A stretch of 64,000 bases of DNA from an uncultured Bacteroidales bacterium (GCA_900319035.1 ONMU01000002.1:36160-100159); one strand, 5' to 3'; counted from the stretch's first letter, positions 1 to 9,424 are shown. Made by a program: numbers and translations. The notes: a model not told the origin generated them from the sequence alone.

Positions 1-1
1 G

Positions 2-2701
2 GACTACACCTCCGATGACCGCTTCCAGACTGTCACTACTCAGATCGAGAGCGTGAAGGCAGGTCATGAGTACCACTATACCTTGCATGTGGTAGCAGAG
101 GACGGTACCGCTTCCGATTACCTCGTAGAGATATACGTGGAGAATCAGTCGAACGATGCGCAGTTGGCGAACATCCTCCTCAATGGACGTTCAATGGATC
201 GTTTCGAACCGCTCTATAACAGCGACATCATCTTCGATGGTGGTAATAACAACTACGAGATCAAACTGCCGGCAACGACCAAGATGCCGGAAGTCAGCGC
301 TCAGCTCAAGATGGACGGTCAGCACGTCGAGATAGAGCATCGCCGCGATGAGCATATGAACATCGACTCGATCCTCCTCAACGTAACGGCAGTAGATAGT
401 GTGACCCATAATATCTACGTCCTCCGTTTCATCCGTCCGATGTCCACCAACTCGCAGTTGAGCCTCATCGAGATCAACAACGAGCCCATTGCGGACTTCG
501 AGCCGAACACCTATTTCTACTCGTACGATATGCAGTCGGGTGAGGAGATGCCGCGTATCACCGTAGAGACGGCGGACGAAGCTGCTACGTACGATGAGCC
601 GGACTACTCCCACGAGGGACGCATCACCATCACCGTCTATGCGCAGGATTATACGATGGATCCGAACCACAAATCCACGTACACCATCGCTATCAACGTC
701 AAGAAATCGGATGTCGCTACCCTCGATATGATCTATCAGGGTCGTGATTCCCTCCCGGGCTTCAAGCCGACCACGTTCTACTATGCGTACGAGTTAGGCG
801 CCGATGAGACCTTCCCGGATCTCAGTTGGCAGGATCCGGATAACTATCCGACCGTCTCGCCGATTGACACCGTTGAGTACGATCCGGTAGCCCAGAAACT
901 CGTTCGTCAGATCAAGGTAACGGCAGAGGACACCACCATCTCCAACACCTATACCGTCGCTTATACCATCCGTAAGTCCGATGTGGACACCCTCCAGATG
1001 ATCTTCATCGGTAGCAAACCGCTGCCGAACTTCAAGGCGAACATCATGGAGTATGAGTACAAACTGACGGCTGCTGAGGTAGTAGCGCTCGATGGTGAAC
1101 TGCCGGAGATTGACCCGATCCCGGGCGAGGAAGGCAAGCAGAAGATTGAGGTCCTCCAAGTACGTGATAACTACGGTGTGAAGACCATCGGCTACAAACA
1201 TGTAGTGACCGTAACCGCTGCGGCTGGTAACTCGCGTACCTATACCGTTCATTACCCGCGTGAGCTCTCCGATGACGCTACGCTCAAGATGATCTTCGTG
1301 GACGAGAACCCGCTGCCGAACTTCGATGCCGAGCGTAATAGCTATAAGATCGAACTCGACTACGGTGTGCCCGTACCGAACGTAACGGAGGCGGCTAAGG
1401 ACTTCCAGAAAGTGAAACATAACCAGCACGGCGATACGGTGGAGATCATCGTCACTGCCGAACTGGAGACTGTACAGAACGTCTATACCCTCGTCTTCGA
1501 GCGTCGTAAGTCGGATGTCACCATGTTGCGTAACATCATCCTCTTGGACGCAAAGGGCAAACAACTGCCGTACGACCTCTTTGCTTTCCAAAGCAAGTTG
1601 TACGACTACACCATCGAGATGCCGTACGTACCGGGTGACACGACCTATGCCCTGCCGGATATCACGGTAGAGAAAGCCGACTCACTCCAGACCGTCGTCA
1701 TCGAGACGGAGACCCTCAAGAAGACCGAGAAGATCGTTACCGTACGCGTCATCGCTCCGAACGGAGAGGACGAGGCGGAGTACAAACTGTTCTTCGACTT
1801 CCTGCGTAACGACGATGCGTTCCTGACCGAGATCAAGACGGCTGTCAACGACTCGACCTTCGCGCTCATCAAGGGCTTCAAGAGCACGAACTACAGCTAT
1901 ATCTACGAGCACCCCTATGGCTCTGACAGCTCGCAGTTCATCTCCTCAGCGAACGTGAAGGAGAAGATCGCGTACGTCAAGAGCGATCCGCTCGCTACCG
2001 ACTCGATCTATGTGGAGGCAAACGGTACAATCCGCATCGTAGTCACCGCACAGGATGAGAAGACGCAATCCATGTATTCGATCCAGCAGAAGATCGGTAA
2101 GGACACCGTGGACTTCATTAAGATGATCTACCTCGATGGTGTCGAGTTAGCAGGTTTCCGTCCCGATAGTATGAACTATGTCTATAAACTGCGTAACGGT
2201 TCCGGTTCGTGTCCCGAGATCACAGCAGTAGCTATGTCGGGCAATGCAGAGGTATCCATTACCCAGAAATCCGTGAACGAGACCTCCTTCGTCATCTGTC
2301 AGTCGGATCGCGATAAGAACACGGAGAACTACCGTACCTATCGTATCTACTTTGAGGAATCGACCGTCAACGATGGTCTCACGGCAACGGAGAGGGATGT
2401 CTTCATCCGCCGCGTTGCCGGAGCTTGCCAACTCTTCGTGGCAACGATCCGTAAGGACGTGACCTTCATCCTCTATGACCAGACCGGTCATATGGTCAAC
2501 AAAGTGATGATCCCGGATGCAGAGCCGAATGCCATCAAGGTAGAGCAAGACGGCTTCGATCAGGATGTGCTCCTCAACGTGGATGTAGACCCGAATGCAG
2601 GCGTCTTAGTGGACATCAATCCGAACCAGATTTACTTCTACTCCTTCGTCAAAGGAAGAGGCAAACTCATCAAGTCCGGTAAGATCATTGCACTCCCGTA
2701 A
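2..2701 (+). CDS. Large surface protein with tandem cadherin-like beta-sandwich repeats (5' truncated by window edge)
   Basis: The reading frame is open from base 2, so the true start lies outside the window; the GTG at 53 is only the first internal start codon. About eight units of 85-100 residues recur, each opening with a pattern like LxMIxxxxxPLPxFxPxxxxYxxxL and closing with a TYTVxY-like strand, which resembles the cadherin-like beta-sandwich family (PF12733). The last ~90 residues end in an IYFYSF...KSGKIIALP tail that resembles, but is not proven to be, a T9SS C-terminal sorting signal. With sprA and gldG in the same window, export by T9SS is a reasonable inference. Role unknown; adhesin-like or surface-layer functions are possible. 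Confidence 0.8.
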   Translation, partial: DYTSDDRFQTVTTQIESVKAGHEYHYTLHVVAEDGTASDYLVEIYVENQSNDAQLANILLNGRSMDRFEPLYNSDIIFDGGNNNYEIKLPATTKMPEVSAQLKMDGQHVEIEHRRDEHMNIDSILLNVTAVDSVTHNIYVLRFIRPMSTNSQLSLIEINNEPIADFEPNTYFYSYDMQSGEEMPRITVETADEAATYDEPDYSHEGRITITVYAQDYTMDPNHKSTYTIAINVKKSDVATLDMIYQGRDSLPGFKPTTFYYAYELGADETFPDLSWQDPDNYPTVSPIDTVEYDPVAQKLVRQIKVTAEDTTISNTYTVAYTIRKSDVDTLQMIFIGSKPLPNFKANIMEYEYKLTAAEVVALDGELPEIDPIPGEEGKQKIEVLQVRDNYGVKTIGYKHVVTVTAAAGNSRTYTVHYPRELSDDATLKMIFVDENPLPNFDAERNSYKIELDYGVPVPNVTEAAKDFQKVKHNQHGDTVEIIVTAELETVQNVYTLVFERRKSDVTMLRNIILLDAKGKQLPYDLFAFQSKLYDYTIEMPYVPGDTTYALPDITVEKADSLQTVVIETETLKKTEKIVTVRVIAPNGEDEAEYKLFFDFLRNDDAFLTEIKTAVNDSTFALIKGFKSTNYSYIYEHPYGSDSSQFISSANVKEKIAYVKSDPLATDSIYVEANGTIRIVVTAQDEKTQSMYSIQQKIGKDTVDFIKMIYLDGVELAGFRPDSMNYVYKLRNGSGSCPEITAVAMSGNAEVSITQKSVNETSFVICQSDRDKNTENYRTYRIYFEESTVNDGLTATERDVFIRRVAGACQLFVATIRKDVTFILYDQTGHMVNKVMIPDAEPNAIKVEQDGFDQDVLLNVDVDPNAGVLVDINPNQIYFYSFVKGRGKLIKSGKIIALP

Positions 2702-2723
2702 ACGGTCAATATCCGTTAAAAAC

Positions 2724-2766
2724 GAAAAAAATCCCACGTATATTTGTGTATGTGGGATTTTTTTTG
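2724..2766 (+). terminator. Intrinsic terminator after the repeat protein
   Basis: Inverted repeat AAAATCCCAC / GTGGGATTTT around a short AT-rich loop, followed by a T run, 25 bp after the stop codon. The loop contains the TTTG (-33) of the next promoter. Confidence 0.85.
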
Positions 2767-2775
2767 TAACTTTGC
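2743..2775 (+). promoter_or_regulatory. Bacteroidota-type promoter for the CDP-alcohol phosphatidyltransferase gene
   Basis: TTTG at 2743-2746, a 20-nt spacer, then TAACTTTGC at 2767-2775, matching the TTTG/TAnnTTTG consensus. It is nested inside the preceding terminator. Confidence 0.75.
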
Positions 2776-2806
2776 AGCCGATTTTGTAAATTCGAAGAGG
2801 TTTATT

Positions 2807-3520
2807 ATGACAGAAATGAAACAATCGACACGTATTCAGACATCTATCCTGAATGCGTCGGAAAAGAAAGTACTGGTTTGGCTCGGCAATCATCTGCCGA
2901 AATGGGTGACCAGTGATATGATGACCATCATCGGTATCGTAGGTGCCTTCATGTGCGGTTTGGGCTTTGCCCTCACGTGGTACGGTATCTATTGGCTTTG
3001 GCTCTCGGTAGCGGGTCTGTTTGTACACTGGTTTGGCGATTCGCTGGACGGTACCATCGCTCGTGTCCGTAACCAGCAGCGTCCGCTTTATGGTTATTAT
3101 ATTGACCATAACGTGGACACCATCACCGAGGCAATGATGTTCATCGGTGCCGGTCTCTCGCCGCTCATGCACATGAGTATCGCCTTGGCGATCTACTCCG
3201 CCTATCTGGCTATGACGGTCTATGTGAGCATCAATGCGCATATCAAGAGTGAGTTCAAGCTCACGTACGGTAAACTCGGTCCGACGGAGTTCCGCGTCAT
3301 CATCGCGATCGCGAACATCCTGCTGATGTACGTACCTTTCCTCACCTCCTATCATCTGACCGTGGAGACTGCCCATCGTACCTTTGTGCTCAGCACACTG
3401 GATATCACGGGTATCGTCATCTTAGTCATTCTGACGATTATCTATCTCAATAGTTTCTTCAGCGACGCTCGTTGGTTCGCTGAGAGAGATCCGTTGATCA
3501 AGAAGAACGATGACAAGTAA
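2807..3520 (+). CDS. CDP-alcohol phosphatidyltransferase family membrane protein
   Basis: Integral membrane enzyme that would move a phosphoalcohol from a CDP-alcohol to an acceptor alcohol in phospholipid or related synthesis. The family motif DG(x2)AR(x8)G(x3)D(x3)D is intact (DGTIARV...LYGYYIDHNVD), about residues 76-98. Several hydrophobic helices follow. The ATG at 2807 (MTEMKQ) is chosen over one at 2744 because the upstream start would lie within the promoter -7 element. It overlaps the GtrA-like gene by 11 bp, so the two are probably co-transcribed. The exact substrate cannot be read from the sequence; phosphatidylglycerol-type and inositol-type products are both possible. Confidence 0.88.
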   Translation: MTEMKQSTRIQTSILNASEKKVLVWLGNHLPKWVTSDMMTIIGIVGAFMCGLGFALTWYGIYWLWLSVAGLFVHWFGDSLDGTIARVRNQQRPLYGYYIDHNVDTITEAMMFIGAGLSPLMHMSIALAIYSAYLAMTVYVSINAHIKSEFKLTYGKLGPTEFRVIIAIANILLMYVPFLTSYHLTVETAHRTFVLSTLDITGIVILVILTIIYLNSFFSDARWFAERDPLIKKNDDK

Positions 3521-3968
3521 GGGCTTCTGGAATATGTGCCTCCGGTACGCCGAGTTCGCTGCTTCTACCCTCGCGGGCACGGCGGTGGATATGTTCGTCC
3601 TGTGGATATGCTCGCACTATCTGCTGGATGGAAGCTACTGGAGGGAATATATCCTGTCTCCTTTCATCGGTTTTGAGTTCGCCGTATTTACGAATTTCGT
3701 CATCGCCTATTTTGGCGTATGGCGGGATCGTATCTCGGCGCGCTCCACGAGGTCGTTCTTCCGTCATTATCTGGGGTACAACCTCTCCTGTACAGGCGCT
3801 TTCTTAATCCGTCTGTGCATCCTCCTTCTCTTAGAGCGGCTCTTTAGTTGGGACGTGTTGTGGTGTAACCTGACCGCCATGTGCTTCTCCGGTCTCCTCA
3901 ACTTCACCCTTAACGAAAAAGTGGTCTTCCGTCTCAAAAAAGACAAGAAAACCACCTCTAACCTCTAA
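3510..3968 (+). CDS. GtrA-like four-helix membrane protein
   Basis: 152 residues, mostly four hydrophobic helices with the polar FNFTLNEKVVFR-type end seen in the GtrA family (PF04138), whose members are thought to flip polyprenyl-linked sugars or otherwise aid cell-surface glycan assembly. It overlaps the upstream phosphatidyltransferase by 11 bp, suggesting translational coupling and a linked envelope role. The stop codon lies inside a CTCTAAC-type tandem repeat, so the last few residues (TTSNL) are repeat-encoded. Family assignment is by pattern recognition; the transported substrate is unknown. Confidence 0.8.
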   Translation: MTSKGFWNMCLRYAEFAASTLAGTAVDMFVLWICSHYLLDGSYWREYILSPFIGFEFAVFTNFVIAYFGVWRDRISARSTRSFFRHYLGYNLSCTGAFLIRLCILLLLERLFSWDVLWCNLTAMCFSGLLNFTLNEKVVFRLKKDKKTTSNL

Positions 3969-4056
3969 CCTCTAACCCTCTAATCCACTAACCCTCTAAC
4001 CCACTAACCTCTAATCCTCTAATCCTCTAATCCTCTAATCCTCTAATCCTCTAACC
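3955..4056. repeat. CTCTAAC / CTCTAATC tandem microsatellite
   Basis: About 13 head-to-tail units of 7-8 bp (CTCTAAC, CTCTAATC, CCACTAAC). It fills the whole gap between two convergent genes and includes the stop codon of the left one. Confidence 0.9.
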
Positions 4057-4059
4057 CTT

Positions 4060-4896
4060 TCACTTCCAATGATACCCCAACGTCAGTGAGAAGGTCTGCG
4101 GCAGGATCATCGCATTCGCGATGTCCTGACCTTTCATCTCGCTATAGAAGCCTGCTATATCCGACAGACTGACTTTGTAGTGGAAATTGATCTGCATACC
4201 GAACCAGAACTCGTATCCCACGAGCAAGCATAGACCGAAATGGTTATTGTGCAGCGTGTAGAGACGGCTGTAGTCGTATCGCTCCAACGGTTTTTCAGAA
4301 GCCTTGGCAGGACCAAAAGCCGGAGCTTTGGCTGCCGATGGCAGGGGATTATCCACAGGTTTGTACTTACCCGTATTGGAAGCAAACGTAAAGTGGGTGA
4401 ATATACCACCACCGAACTGTATGTAACCCTGTCTCATGTTACCGAAACGACCAAGGAAATAGATCGGTATATCGATACCGAACGACCATAGGTGGTTCGT
4501 CGTGTCCGAGGCGGAGATGTTCAGCGTGTCCTTGACGGAGAAATGGTTCTGCTGAGCCGTGAGCAGTACCTGCGGCTGTATCGTGAAATGCTTGGTGATC
4601 CTGAAATCCACAAACCCACCGAACTCCGCACCGATACGCATGTGGGAGTGCATCGTGTGGTGGTCACGCGTGATGAGGAAGTTATTGATGTTCGCTCCTG
4701 CCAATATACCGCAGGTCACTTTCTTGGGCAGTTTCTCCTGATCGAGGGAGTCTAACATCCGCTCTGTATTCCATTCCGTCAGAACCTGCGAAGCCGATTT
4801 GATACCTAACTTCGTACTATCATTGCTTACCGTCGTCTGTGCGTTCATCTCCAACGCCACAAGACCTATCATTACTATAATAAATATCTTTTTCAT
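4060..4896 (-). CDS. Outer-membrane beta-barrel protein (PorT/OMP_b-brl family-like)
   Basis: 278 residues beginning with a Sec signal peptide (MKKIFIIVMIGLVALEMNAQ). From about residue 60 there are alternating strands such as GILAGANINNF, GAEFGGFVDFRI and FTIQPQVLLTAQQ, ending in an aromatic strand (TFSLTLGYHWK), as expected for a small Bacteroidota barrel (PF13568-like). An insertion rich in Pro/Ala/Lys at about residues 180-205 probably forms an external loop. No enzyme motif is visible. It lies downstream of the DUF5686 gene on the same strand, separated by a repeat-filled gap. Confidence 0.75.
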   Translation of the reverse strand: MKKIFIIVMIGLVALEMNAQTTVSNDSTKLGIKSASQVLTEWNTERMLDSLDQEKLPKKVTCGILAGANINNFLITRDHHTMHSHMRIGAEFGGFVDFRITKHFTIQPQVLLTAQQNHFSVKDTLNISASDTTNHLWSFGIDIPIYFLGRFGNMRQGYIQFGGGIFTHFTFASNTGKYKPVDNPLPSAAKAPAFGPAKASEKPLERYDYSRLYTLHNNHFGLCLLVGYEFWFGMQINFHYKVSLSDIAGFYSEMKGQDIANAMILPQTFSLTLGYHWK

Positions 4897-4903
4897 AATC
4901 TTA

Positions 4904-4989
4904 TTCTCTAAACACTAAACACTAAACACTCAACACTAAACATTAAACTCTCAACTAAAAAATAATCATTATTAATTATTCATTATTAA
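4904..4989. repeat. AACACTA heptamer repeat plus ATTATTAATTATTC repeat
   Basis: About six AACACTA-like heptamers followed by two copies of an AATTATTCATTATT-type unit fill the gap between the barrel gene and the DUF5686 gene. Confidence 0.85.
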
Positions 4990-7803
4990 TTATAGTGCGA
5001 TTCGCACAGTTATCTTCACGCCGTTACGACCCCATGCGCCTATTTTCTTGCGTCCGTGAACCATGACCGGATTGCCGCTCTCGTCGAACATCGGTACGCC
5101 TGCTCCGTCTCGTTTCTGGATCATATAGGGCAGCTCGTAGTCGTTGTAGGTCAGACGACGGATGTAGTCAATGCGGATGAACTTAAGGATGTTCTCAAAT
5201 CCGGCGGTGAACTCCATATACGGCAGTTTGCCGAGGGGAGAAGTCGTGCGGTAACTATCGCGGATATAACCGCTGTTGTCAAACGCATTCTCGATATTTC
5301 CGTCTTTCCAAGGCGTATGCGGTAGATCGTATAGACCCGAACCGGTCTCCAGATAGGGGTTGTTCTTCTTGCTCAAACCGCCGTAGATACCCGAGAAACT
5401 GATTACTCCGCGCAGCTTCAGTTTGTTGATACCCGGAATACGGTTCATGATCCAGCCCTTGAAATAATACGTCAGCTGAATACCCACGTACTGATCCATG
5501 ATGAACTCCATCGGCTTCATCTGGTTGAAGCCGCGCAGGGAGAGGAAGATGCTCGTCGAGGTATTCGGGATATAGAGTTTGGTGAACGGCGCTTTCTGCC
5601 AAATCATACCACTATACACACGCGTGTCGAGGTGTCCGAACGCCGAGAACCAGAATCGTTTCTCAAAGAGGAACTCCGTCTTGTTATAGAAGAATCCGTT
5701 TCCGCCGTTATGACGGTCGTCCAAGTAGCCGATATAATGGGTCAGACGCAGGATAGGCGCATCTTTCTCCATACCGAACGAACTGGCTTTGCCCATACGG
5801 TCGAGGTACGGACGAACGCCCGGCGAGTATTGCAGTTCTACCATTCCTTCGTAGTTGCGGTACTGACCGATGTTCGAGAAACTCTTCGTCCATGTGGAGT
5901 CGGAGTTCATGGTGTACTGCACACGGTCGTAATGGAGCGAACCCGCCGCTTCGTTATTCGTGAAATCGAAGGACGTACGGAAATACAGGTTGTTCTCCCA
6001 TTCTTTCATATACTCCATCTTCGCGCGGAAGACATATTGGTAGAATCCCATAACGGGTTTGCTGGTCGGGATAGAGTTGAGTATATGATCCCGATCGATC
6101 ATGTCCAAGGACAGACCCGGCTCCTCTACATCGTATTTGGCTGTCCACCTTAGATGGTGACGCAGACCATCGTACGGATGTTTCTTATGCTTGTCGAAGG
6201 TATAGAAGAGCGTTGCCTCATATTTCGGACGCAGGTCTTTCGTTCCGAAAGCGAGATACGTTCGGAAATACACATTCGGATGCAAATCCGCTGTACTCAT
6301 TCCGCCAAAACGCAGACGTACACCCTCTAACATGTTCCAGCTCGCGAAGCTGAAGATAGGTCCGATGTCGAACTTACTATCGTGCATGTATTTCGCCTTC
6401 GTCGTCGGGATATACTCGGTCATGATCGCGTTAGCGGTCAGCGCCAGACTGTTGAACTTAGGCGTGTTGGTAAACTCATTCACCAGATCCACCACCGAAT
6501 TCTCGTACCAGCTCAGCGGCTCCGGACGGAGCGCATCCCATTTGCGCGAACCGACACGCACGGCGGAGGAGTCGTTGTTCTCGGTCGTGGTAAGAGCCGA
6601 GAAAGTCTCCTTGCTGATCGGCGTCTCTAAATCCCAGCCTGTGTAGATCTTCGTCTGACGGGCTAACATACCTCGTTTCTGGTTGATGAGGTAGAACTTG
6701 GCGTAGGTCGATATACGATCCGGTGCCCAAAGACCGTTCTCCAACTGCTTGTAGCTCGCCTCCAAGGAGTAGTTGCTCACGAAGTTGAGGTTGATCTCCG
6801 GCGGGATGTTTATGGCGTATTTCTTAAGACGATAGGTCGAGTCATTGACGACATAGAGGTGACCCGTGAAGCCGTAACTCTCCGAGTTCACCGGCACGAA
6901 CGCAAGGTCGATACACGGATAGCCGTCTACCATGATCGTGTCCATGATGTAGTATTGATAGAACGTCACCGCGATGGTCGAAGACAGCGGTGAAACGAAA
7001 CGGTTGAAGAGCAGGTTCATGCTGTTATCGTTGATCTCCACCTCTTTGAAGATAGCGTCCGTCGCTTGTTTGAACGTACCCGACGCAAGAATATCCTCAA
7101 TACCGAAGATACGTTTCTTTTGCAGCACTTTCTTCTCACGGTGTGGTTTGCGTTGGTAGTACTCCTCGCCGATATGTTCACGGATACTAACCGTCACGTT
7201 CGGGTACACACCCGTGGAGTCGATGTATTTCTCCACGAAGGCGAAGTTCTTCCAGAATCCCTTCTTGAAGTTCATCTTGATATTATCCAGCGCAAACGAC
7301 ATACGGCTGTACGTCTTCGCGGTGTACTGCTCGGAAGTGGTCACGCAGTGTTTGTCTTTGTTGGCAATGACGTTCTTGATCAGCTCCACAGCAGGGTTAC
7401 CTTTGCGTTTGTAATCCCGTTTGCTGTTCTTTGGCGTCACCACGATGTCCTGCAATCCATATACATCCGGATGCATCTTGATCTTCACGTCCTTACGGTT
7501 CTGACCGGGACGTAACGTCACCATCTCCGTCTTGTAACCCAACATCTGGAAGTTCAGACGGGTATAACCCGACGTGTTGCTCAGCGAGAAATTACCGTCT
7601 AAATCGGAGGAAGTACCGATGTCCGAAGGGATCATACCTCGGTTCTCTGTCGATTGCAGGAAGTAAATCTGCACGAACGGAAGAGTCTCTCCCGTGTCGC
7701 CGTCCACTACCGTTCCGGATATACCCGTCCGCGATGAGTTCTGTCCCATCGCCATCATCGCCATACTTATCAGGGCGAATAATATATATAGTTTTCTTTT
7801 CAC
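4990..7803 (-). CDS. DUF5686 outer-membrane protein with N-terminal carboxypeptidase-like regulatory domain
   Basis: 937 residues. A signal peptide (residues 1-20) is followed by a CarboxypepD_reg-like domain (about 25-110: GISGTVVDGDTGETLPFVQI...GNFSLSNT), then a long region with the KxNPAxELIxxVI motif and many aromatic beta strands typical of DUF5686 proteins, finishing with a barrel-like C terminus (KITVRIAL). Such proteins are predicted outer-membrane proteins of unknown function. The start overlaps the stop of the DAHP synthase gene by 4 bp (ATGA), so the two are translationally coupled even though their roles look unrelated. Confidence 0.85.
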   Translation of the reverse strand: MKRKLYILFALISMAMMAMGQNSSRTGISGTVVDGDTGETLPFVQIYFLQSTENRGMIPSDIGTSSDLDGNFSLSNTSGYTRLNFQMLGYKTEMVTLRPGQNRKDVKIKMHPDVYGLQDIVVTPKNSKRDYKRKGNPAVELIKNVIANKDKHCVTTSEQYTAKTYSRMSFALDNIKMNFKKGFWKNFAFVEKYIDSTGVYPNVTVSIREHIGEEYYQRKPHREKKVLQKKRIFGIEDILASGTFKQATDAIFKEVEINDNSMNLLFNRFVSPLSSTIAVTFYQYYIMDTIMVDGYPCIDLAFVPVNSESYGFTGHLYVVNDSTYRLKKYAINIPPEINLNFVSNYSLEASYKQLENGLWAPDRISTYAKFYLINQKRGMLARQTKIYTGWDLETPISKETFSALTTTENNDSSAVRVGSRKWDALRPEPLSWYENSVVDLVNEFTNTPKFNSLALTANAIMTEYIPTTKAKYMHDSKFDIGPIFSFASWNMLEGVRLRFGGMSTADLHPNVYFRTYLAFGTKDLRPKYEATLFYTFDKHKKHPYDGLRHHLRWTAKYDVEEPGLSLDMIDRDHILNSIPTSKPVMGFYQYVFRAKMEYMKEWENNLYFRTSFDFTNNEAAGSLHYDRVQYTMNSDSTWTKSFSNIGQYRNYEGMVELQYSPGVRPYLDRMGKASSFGMEKDAPILRLTHYIGYLDDRHNGGNGFFYNKTEFLFEKRFWFSAFGHLDTRVYSGMIWQKAPFTKLYIPNTSTSIFLSLRGFNQMKPMEFIMDQYVGIQLTYYFKGWIMNRIPGINKLKLRGVISFSGIYGGLSKKNNPYLETGSGLYDLPHTPWKDGNIENAFDNSGYIRDSYRTTSPLGKLPYMEFTAGFENILKFIRIDYIRRLTYNDYELPYMIQKRDGAGVPMFDESGNPVMVHGRKKIGAWGRNGVKITVRIAL

Positions 7804-8888
7804 CTTTGTTGTCTGAGACTCTCTTCGTGTATCATCTCCCAGATGTTGAGCATAAACTGCTCGCTGAGAGGGAGACCGTTCATTCTTAATTTTTCATTTT
7901 TAATCTTTAGTTCCTTCACAATCTCCTTATACCGTTCCGGCTGAAGAGGAGCTATGCCGTGTTCTTTTTTCCATTCTCCTATTCGCTTGCTCACGTCCAT
8001 ACGGGCTGCGATGGAGTCCCAAATCTGCTCGTCCAGCTCGTCTATCTCTGCCCGCAACCAGTTCAACTCTAACTCTGAATTCTGACCTCTGACCTCTGAA
8101 TTCTGAACTCTGAACTCTGAACTCTGAACTCTGAATTCTGAATTCTGACCTCTGAAATCTGAAATCTGAAATCTGAACTCTGAAATCTCCTCTGGCCTGA
8201 TCTGTTGCTTCCTATCGGAGAGTGCCTGTTCGGGACAGCAGTGTACCTCCACCATCGCGCCGTCCAGCGCCAAGGTCTCTATCTTCTCCATCAACTCCGG
8301 CACCTTGGCTGCCTTGCCGCTCATGTGACTCGGGTCTAAGAGCATCGGGATGTCCGGTCGTGCGTTGCGAACCGTGTGCGCCATAGACCAACAGGGACGG
8401 TGGTTGCATCCTCTGTGTACCGCTATCACCGGCACGCCGGTCTTCTCTAACCGCTCGATATTACCGATCCACAGCGCCGCATCCGCATTCACGGGATTCT
8501 TGATGAGGATGCCTTTCAAATCTGAAATCTGAAATCTGAAATCTGAAATCGCGGAGCAAATCGATTGTACAACAATCGGATTTGCGGAGCTTCTCGCTCC
8601 TATCCACAGGTAGTCGATCCCTGCCTGCAAAGCCGCTTCCACATGTTCCCGTGTCGCTACTTCCGTTGCTACCGGCACGCCGAACTGCGTCTTCACCTCT
8701 TGTAACCAACTCAACGCCGCTACTCCTGCGCCTTGAAACGTGTACGGACTCGTGCGCGGTTTCCACACGCCCGCGCGAAAAATAAAAGGCATCTCGCCGC
8801 ATGCCGCTTGTATCCGGCGTGCGGTCTCTAATACCTGTTCGCGACTCTCCGCCGCACAAGGACCTAATATGTATGTTAGTCCATGCAA
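7800..8888 (-). CDS. Bifunctional 3-deoxy-7-phosphoheptulonate synthase / chorismate mutase
   Basis: Residues about 1-215 are a class I-beta-type DAHP synthase (LGPCAAES, FRAGVWKPRTSP, IAVHRGC, LLDPSHMSGKA, MVEVHCCPEQALSD), which condenses PEP and erythrose-4-phosphate in the shikimate pathway. Residues about 275-350 are an AroQ-type chorismate mutase (LRAEIDELDEQIWDSIAARM, IGEWKKEHG). This fusion is common in Bacteroidota. The linker is odd: residues about 235-275 are a seven-residue repeat (FRVQNSE, VRGQNSE) encoded by TCTGAAT/TCTGAAC heptamers, and a second heptamer run inserts DFRFQISD near residue 118 inside the synthase domain. Confidence 0.93.
   Translation of the reverse strand: MHGLTYILGPCAAESREQVLETARRIQAACGEMPFIFRAGVWKPRTSPYTFQGAGVAALSWLQEVKTQFGVPVATEVATREHVEAALQAGIDYLWIGARSSANPIVVQSICSAISDFRFQISDLKGILIKNPVNADAALWIGNIERLEKTGVPVIAVHRGCNHRPCWSMAHTVRNARPDIPMLLDPSHMSGKAAKVPELMEKIETLALDGAMVEVHCCPEQALSDRKQQIRPEEISEFRFQISDFRGQNSEFRVQSSEFRVQNSEVRGQNSELELNWLRAEIDELDEQIWDSIAARMDVSKRIGEWKKEHGIAPLQPERYKEIVKELKIKNEKLRMNGLPLSEQFMLNIWEMIHEESLRQQR
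8062..8191. repeat. Intragenic heptamer repeat (CTCTGAA / AATCTGA) in the DAHP synthase-chorismate mutase linker
   Basis: About 16 heptamers (CTCTGAA, TTCTGAA, AATCTGA, CCTCTGA) in tandem. Three heptamers equal seven codons, so the encoded linker has a seven-residue period. Confidence 0.9.
8514..8552. repeat. Second intragenic AAATCTG heptamer run
   Basis: Four to five AATCTGA units encode RFQISDF-like residues inside the catalytic DAHP synthase domain. Confidence 0.85.
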
Positions 8889-8904
8889 GGGCTGTCGATA
8901 GTCG

Positions 8905-9381
8905 TTAGTCCATCATCTGCATCCGGAAGAACATATCTTCGGGAACGAAGTTATCTACGATTCGTTTGCCGGTCGCAGGATCAATCGGGTAAGGAAAATC
9001 CGAATCCGTCACCTGTACATCTACGTACCCGACGCCTACGCGGTAGTCGATATGACGCGTGAAGTAAACCACCTCTCCGGTTCGGAGGGTGTCATGACCG
9101 AAAGTGCTCATCGGCAGCGCTACCTGATAGGCATCGTTGTAACCTTTGTTGTACTCACGGGAAATGCTCCAACTGCCATAGTTATAGACATGTGCGTCCA
9201 AGGTGGGCACCTTAAAACGGTAGTAGAACTGCAAAGTCTCTTGGTCGAAATTCCAATCTTTTTGCAGCACCGTCAGATCCAGCGTCTGGATATTCAGTTT
9301 CTGCACCGGATCTTTGTCATTACATCCTGTCAGACATCCCGCGCACAGCGCAATCAGTCCTATAAATAGATACTTTTTCAT
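8905..9381 (-). CDS. Predicted lipoprotein of unknown function
   Basis: 158 residues from the ATG at 9381 (MKKYLFIGLIALCAGC); an ATG three codons upstream is possible. A lipobox (LTGC) directs lipidation of Cys20, followed by an acidic NDKD. The body contains WNFDQETLQFYYRFKVP and a YNDAYQVALP segment seen in uncharacterised Bacteroidales lipoproteins. No catalytic motif is visible. It has its own Bacteroidota-type promoter 44 bp upstream and precedes the DAHP synthase/DUF5686 pair on the same strand. Confidence 0.75.
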   Translation of the reverse strand: MKKYLFIGLIALCAGCLTGCNDKDPVQKLNIQTLDLTVLQKDWNFDQETLQFYYRFKVPTLDAHVYNYGSWSISREYNKGYNDAYQVALPMSTFGHDTLRTGEVVYFTRHIDYRVGVGYVDVQVTDSDFPYPIDPATGKRIVDNFVPEDMFFRMQMMD

Positions 9382-9424
9382 AATCGTCACAATTTACATA
9401 TTGTTTACATCACAAATCAGGGCA

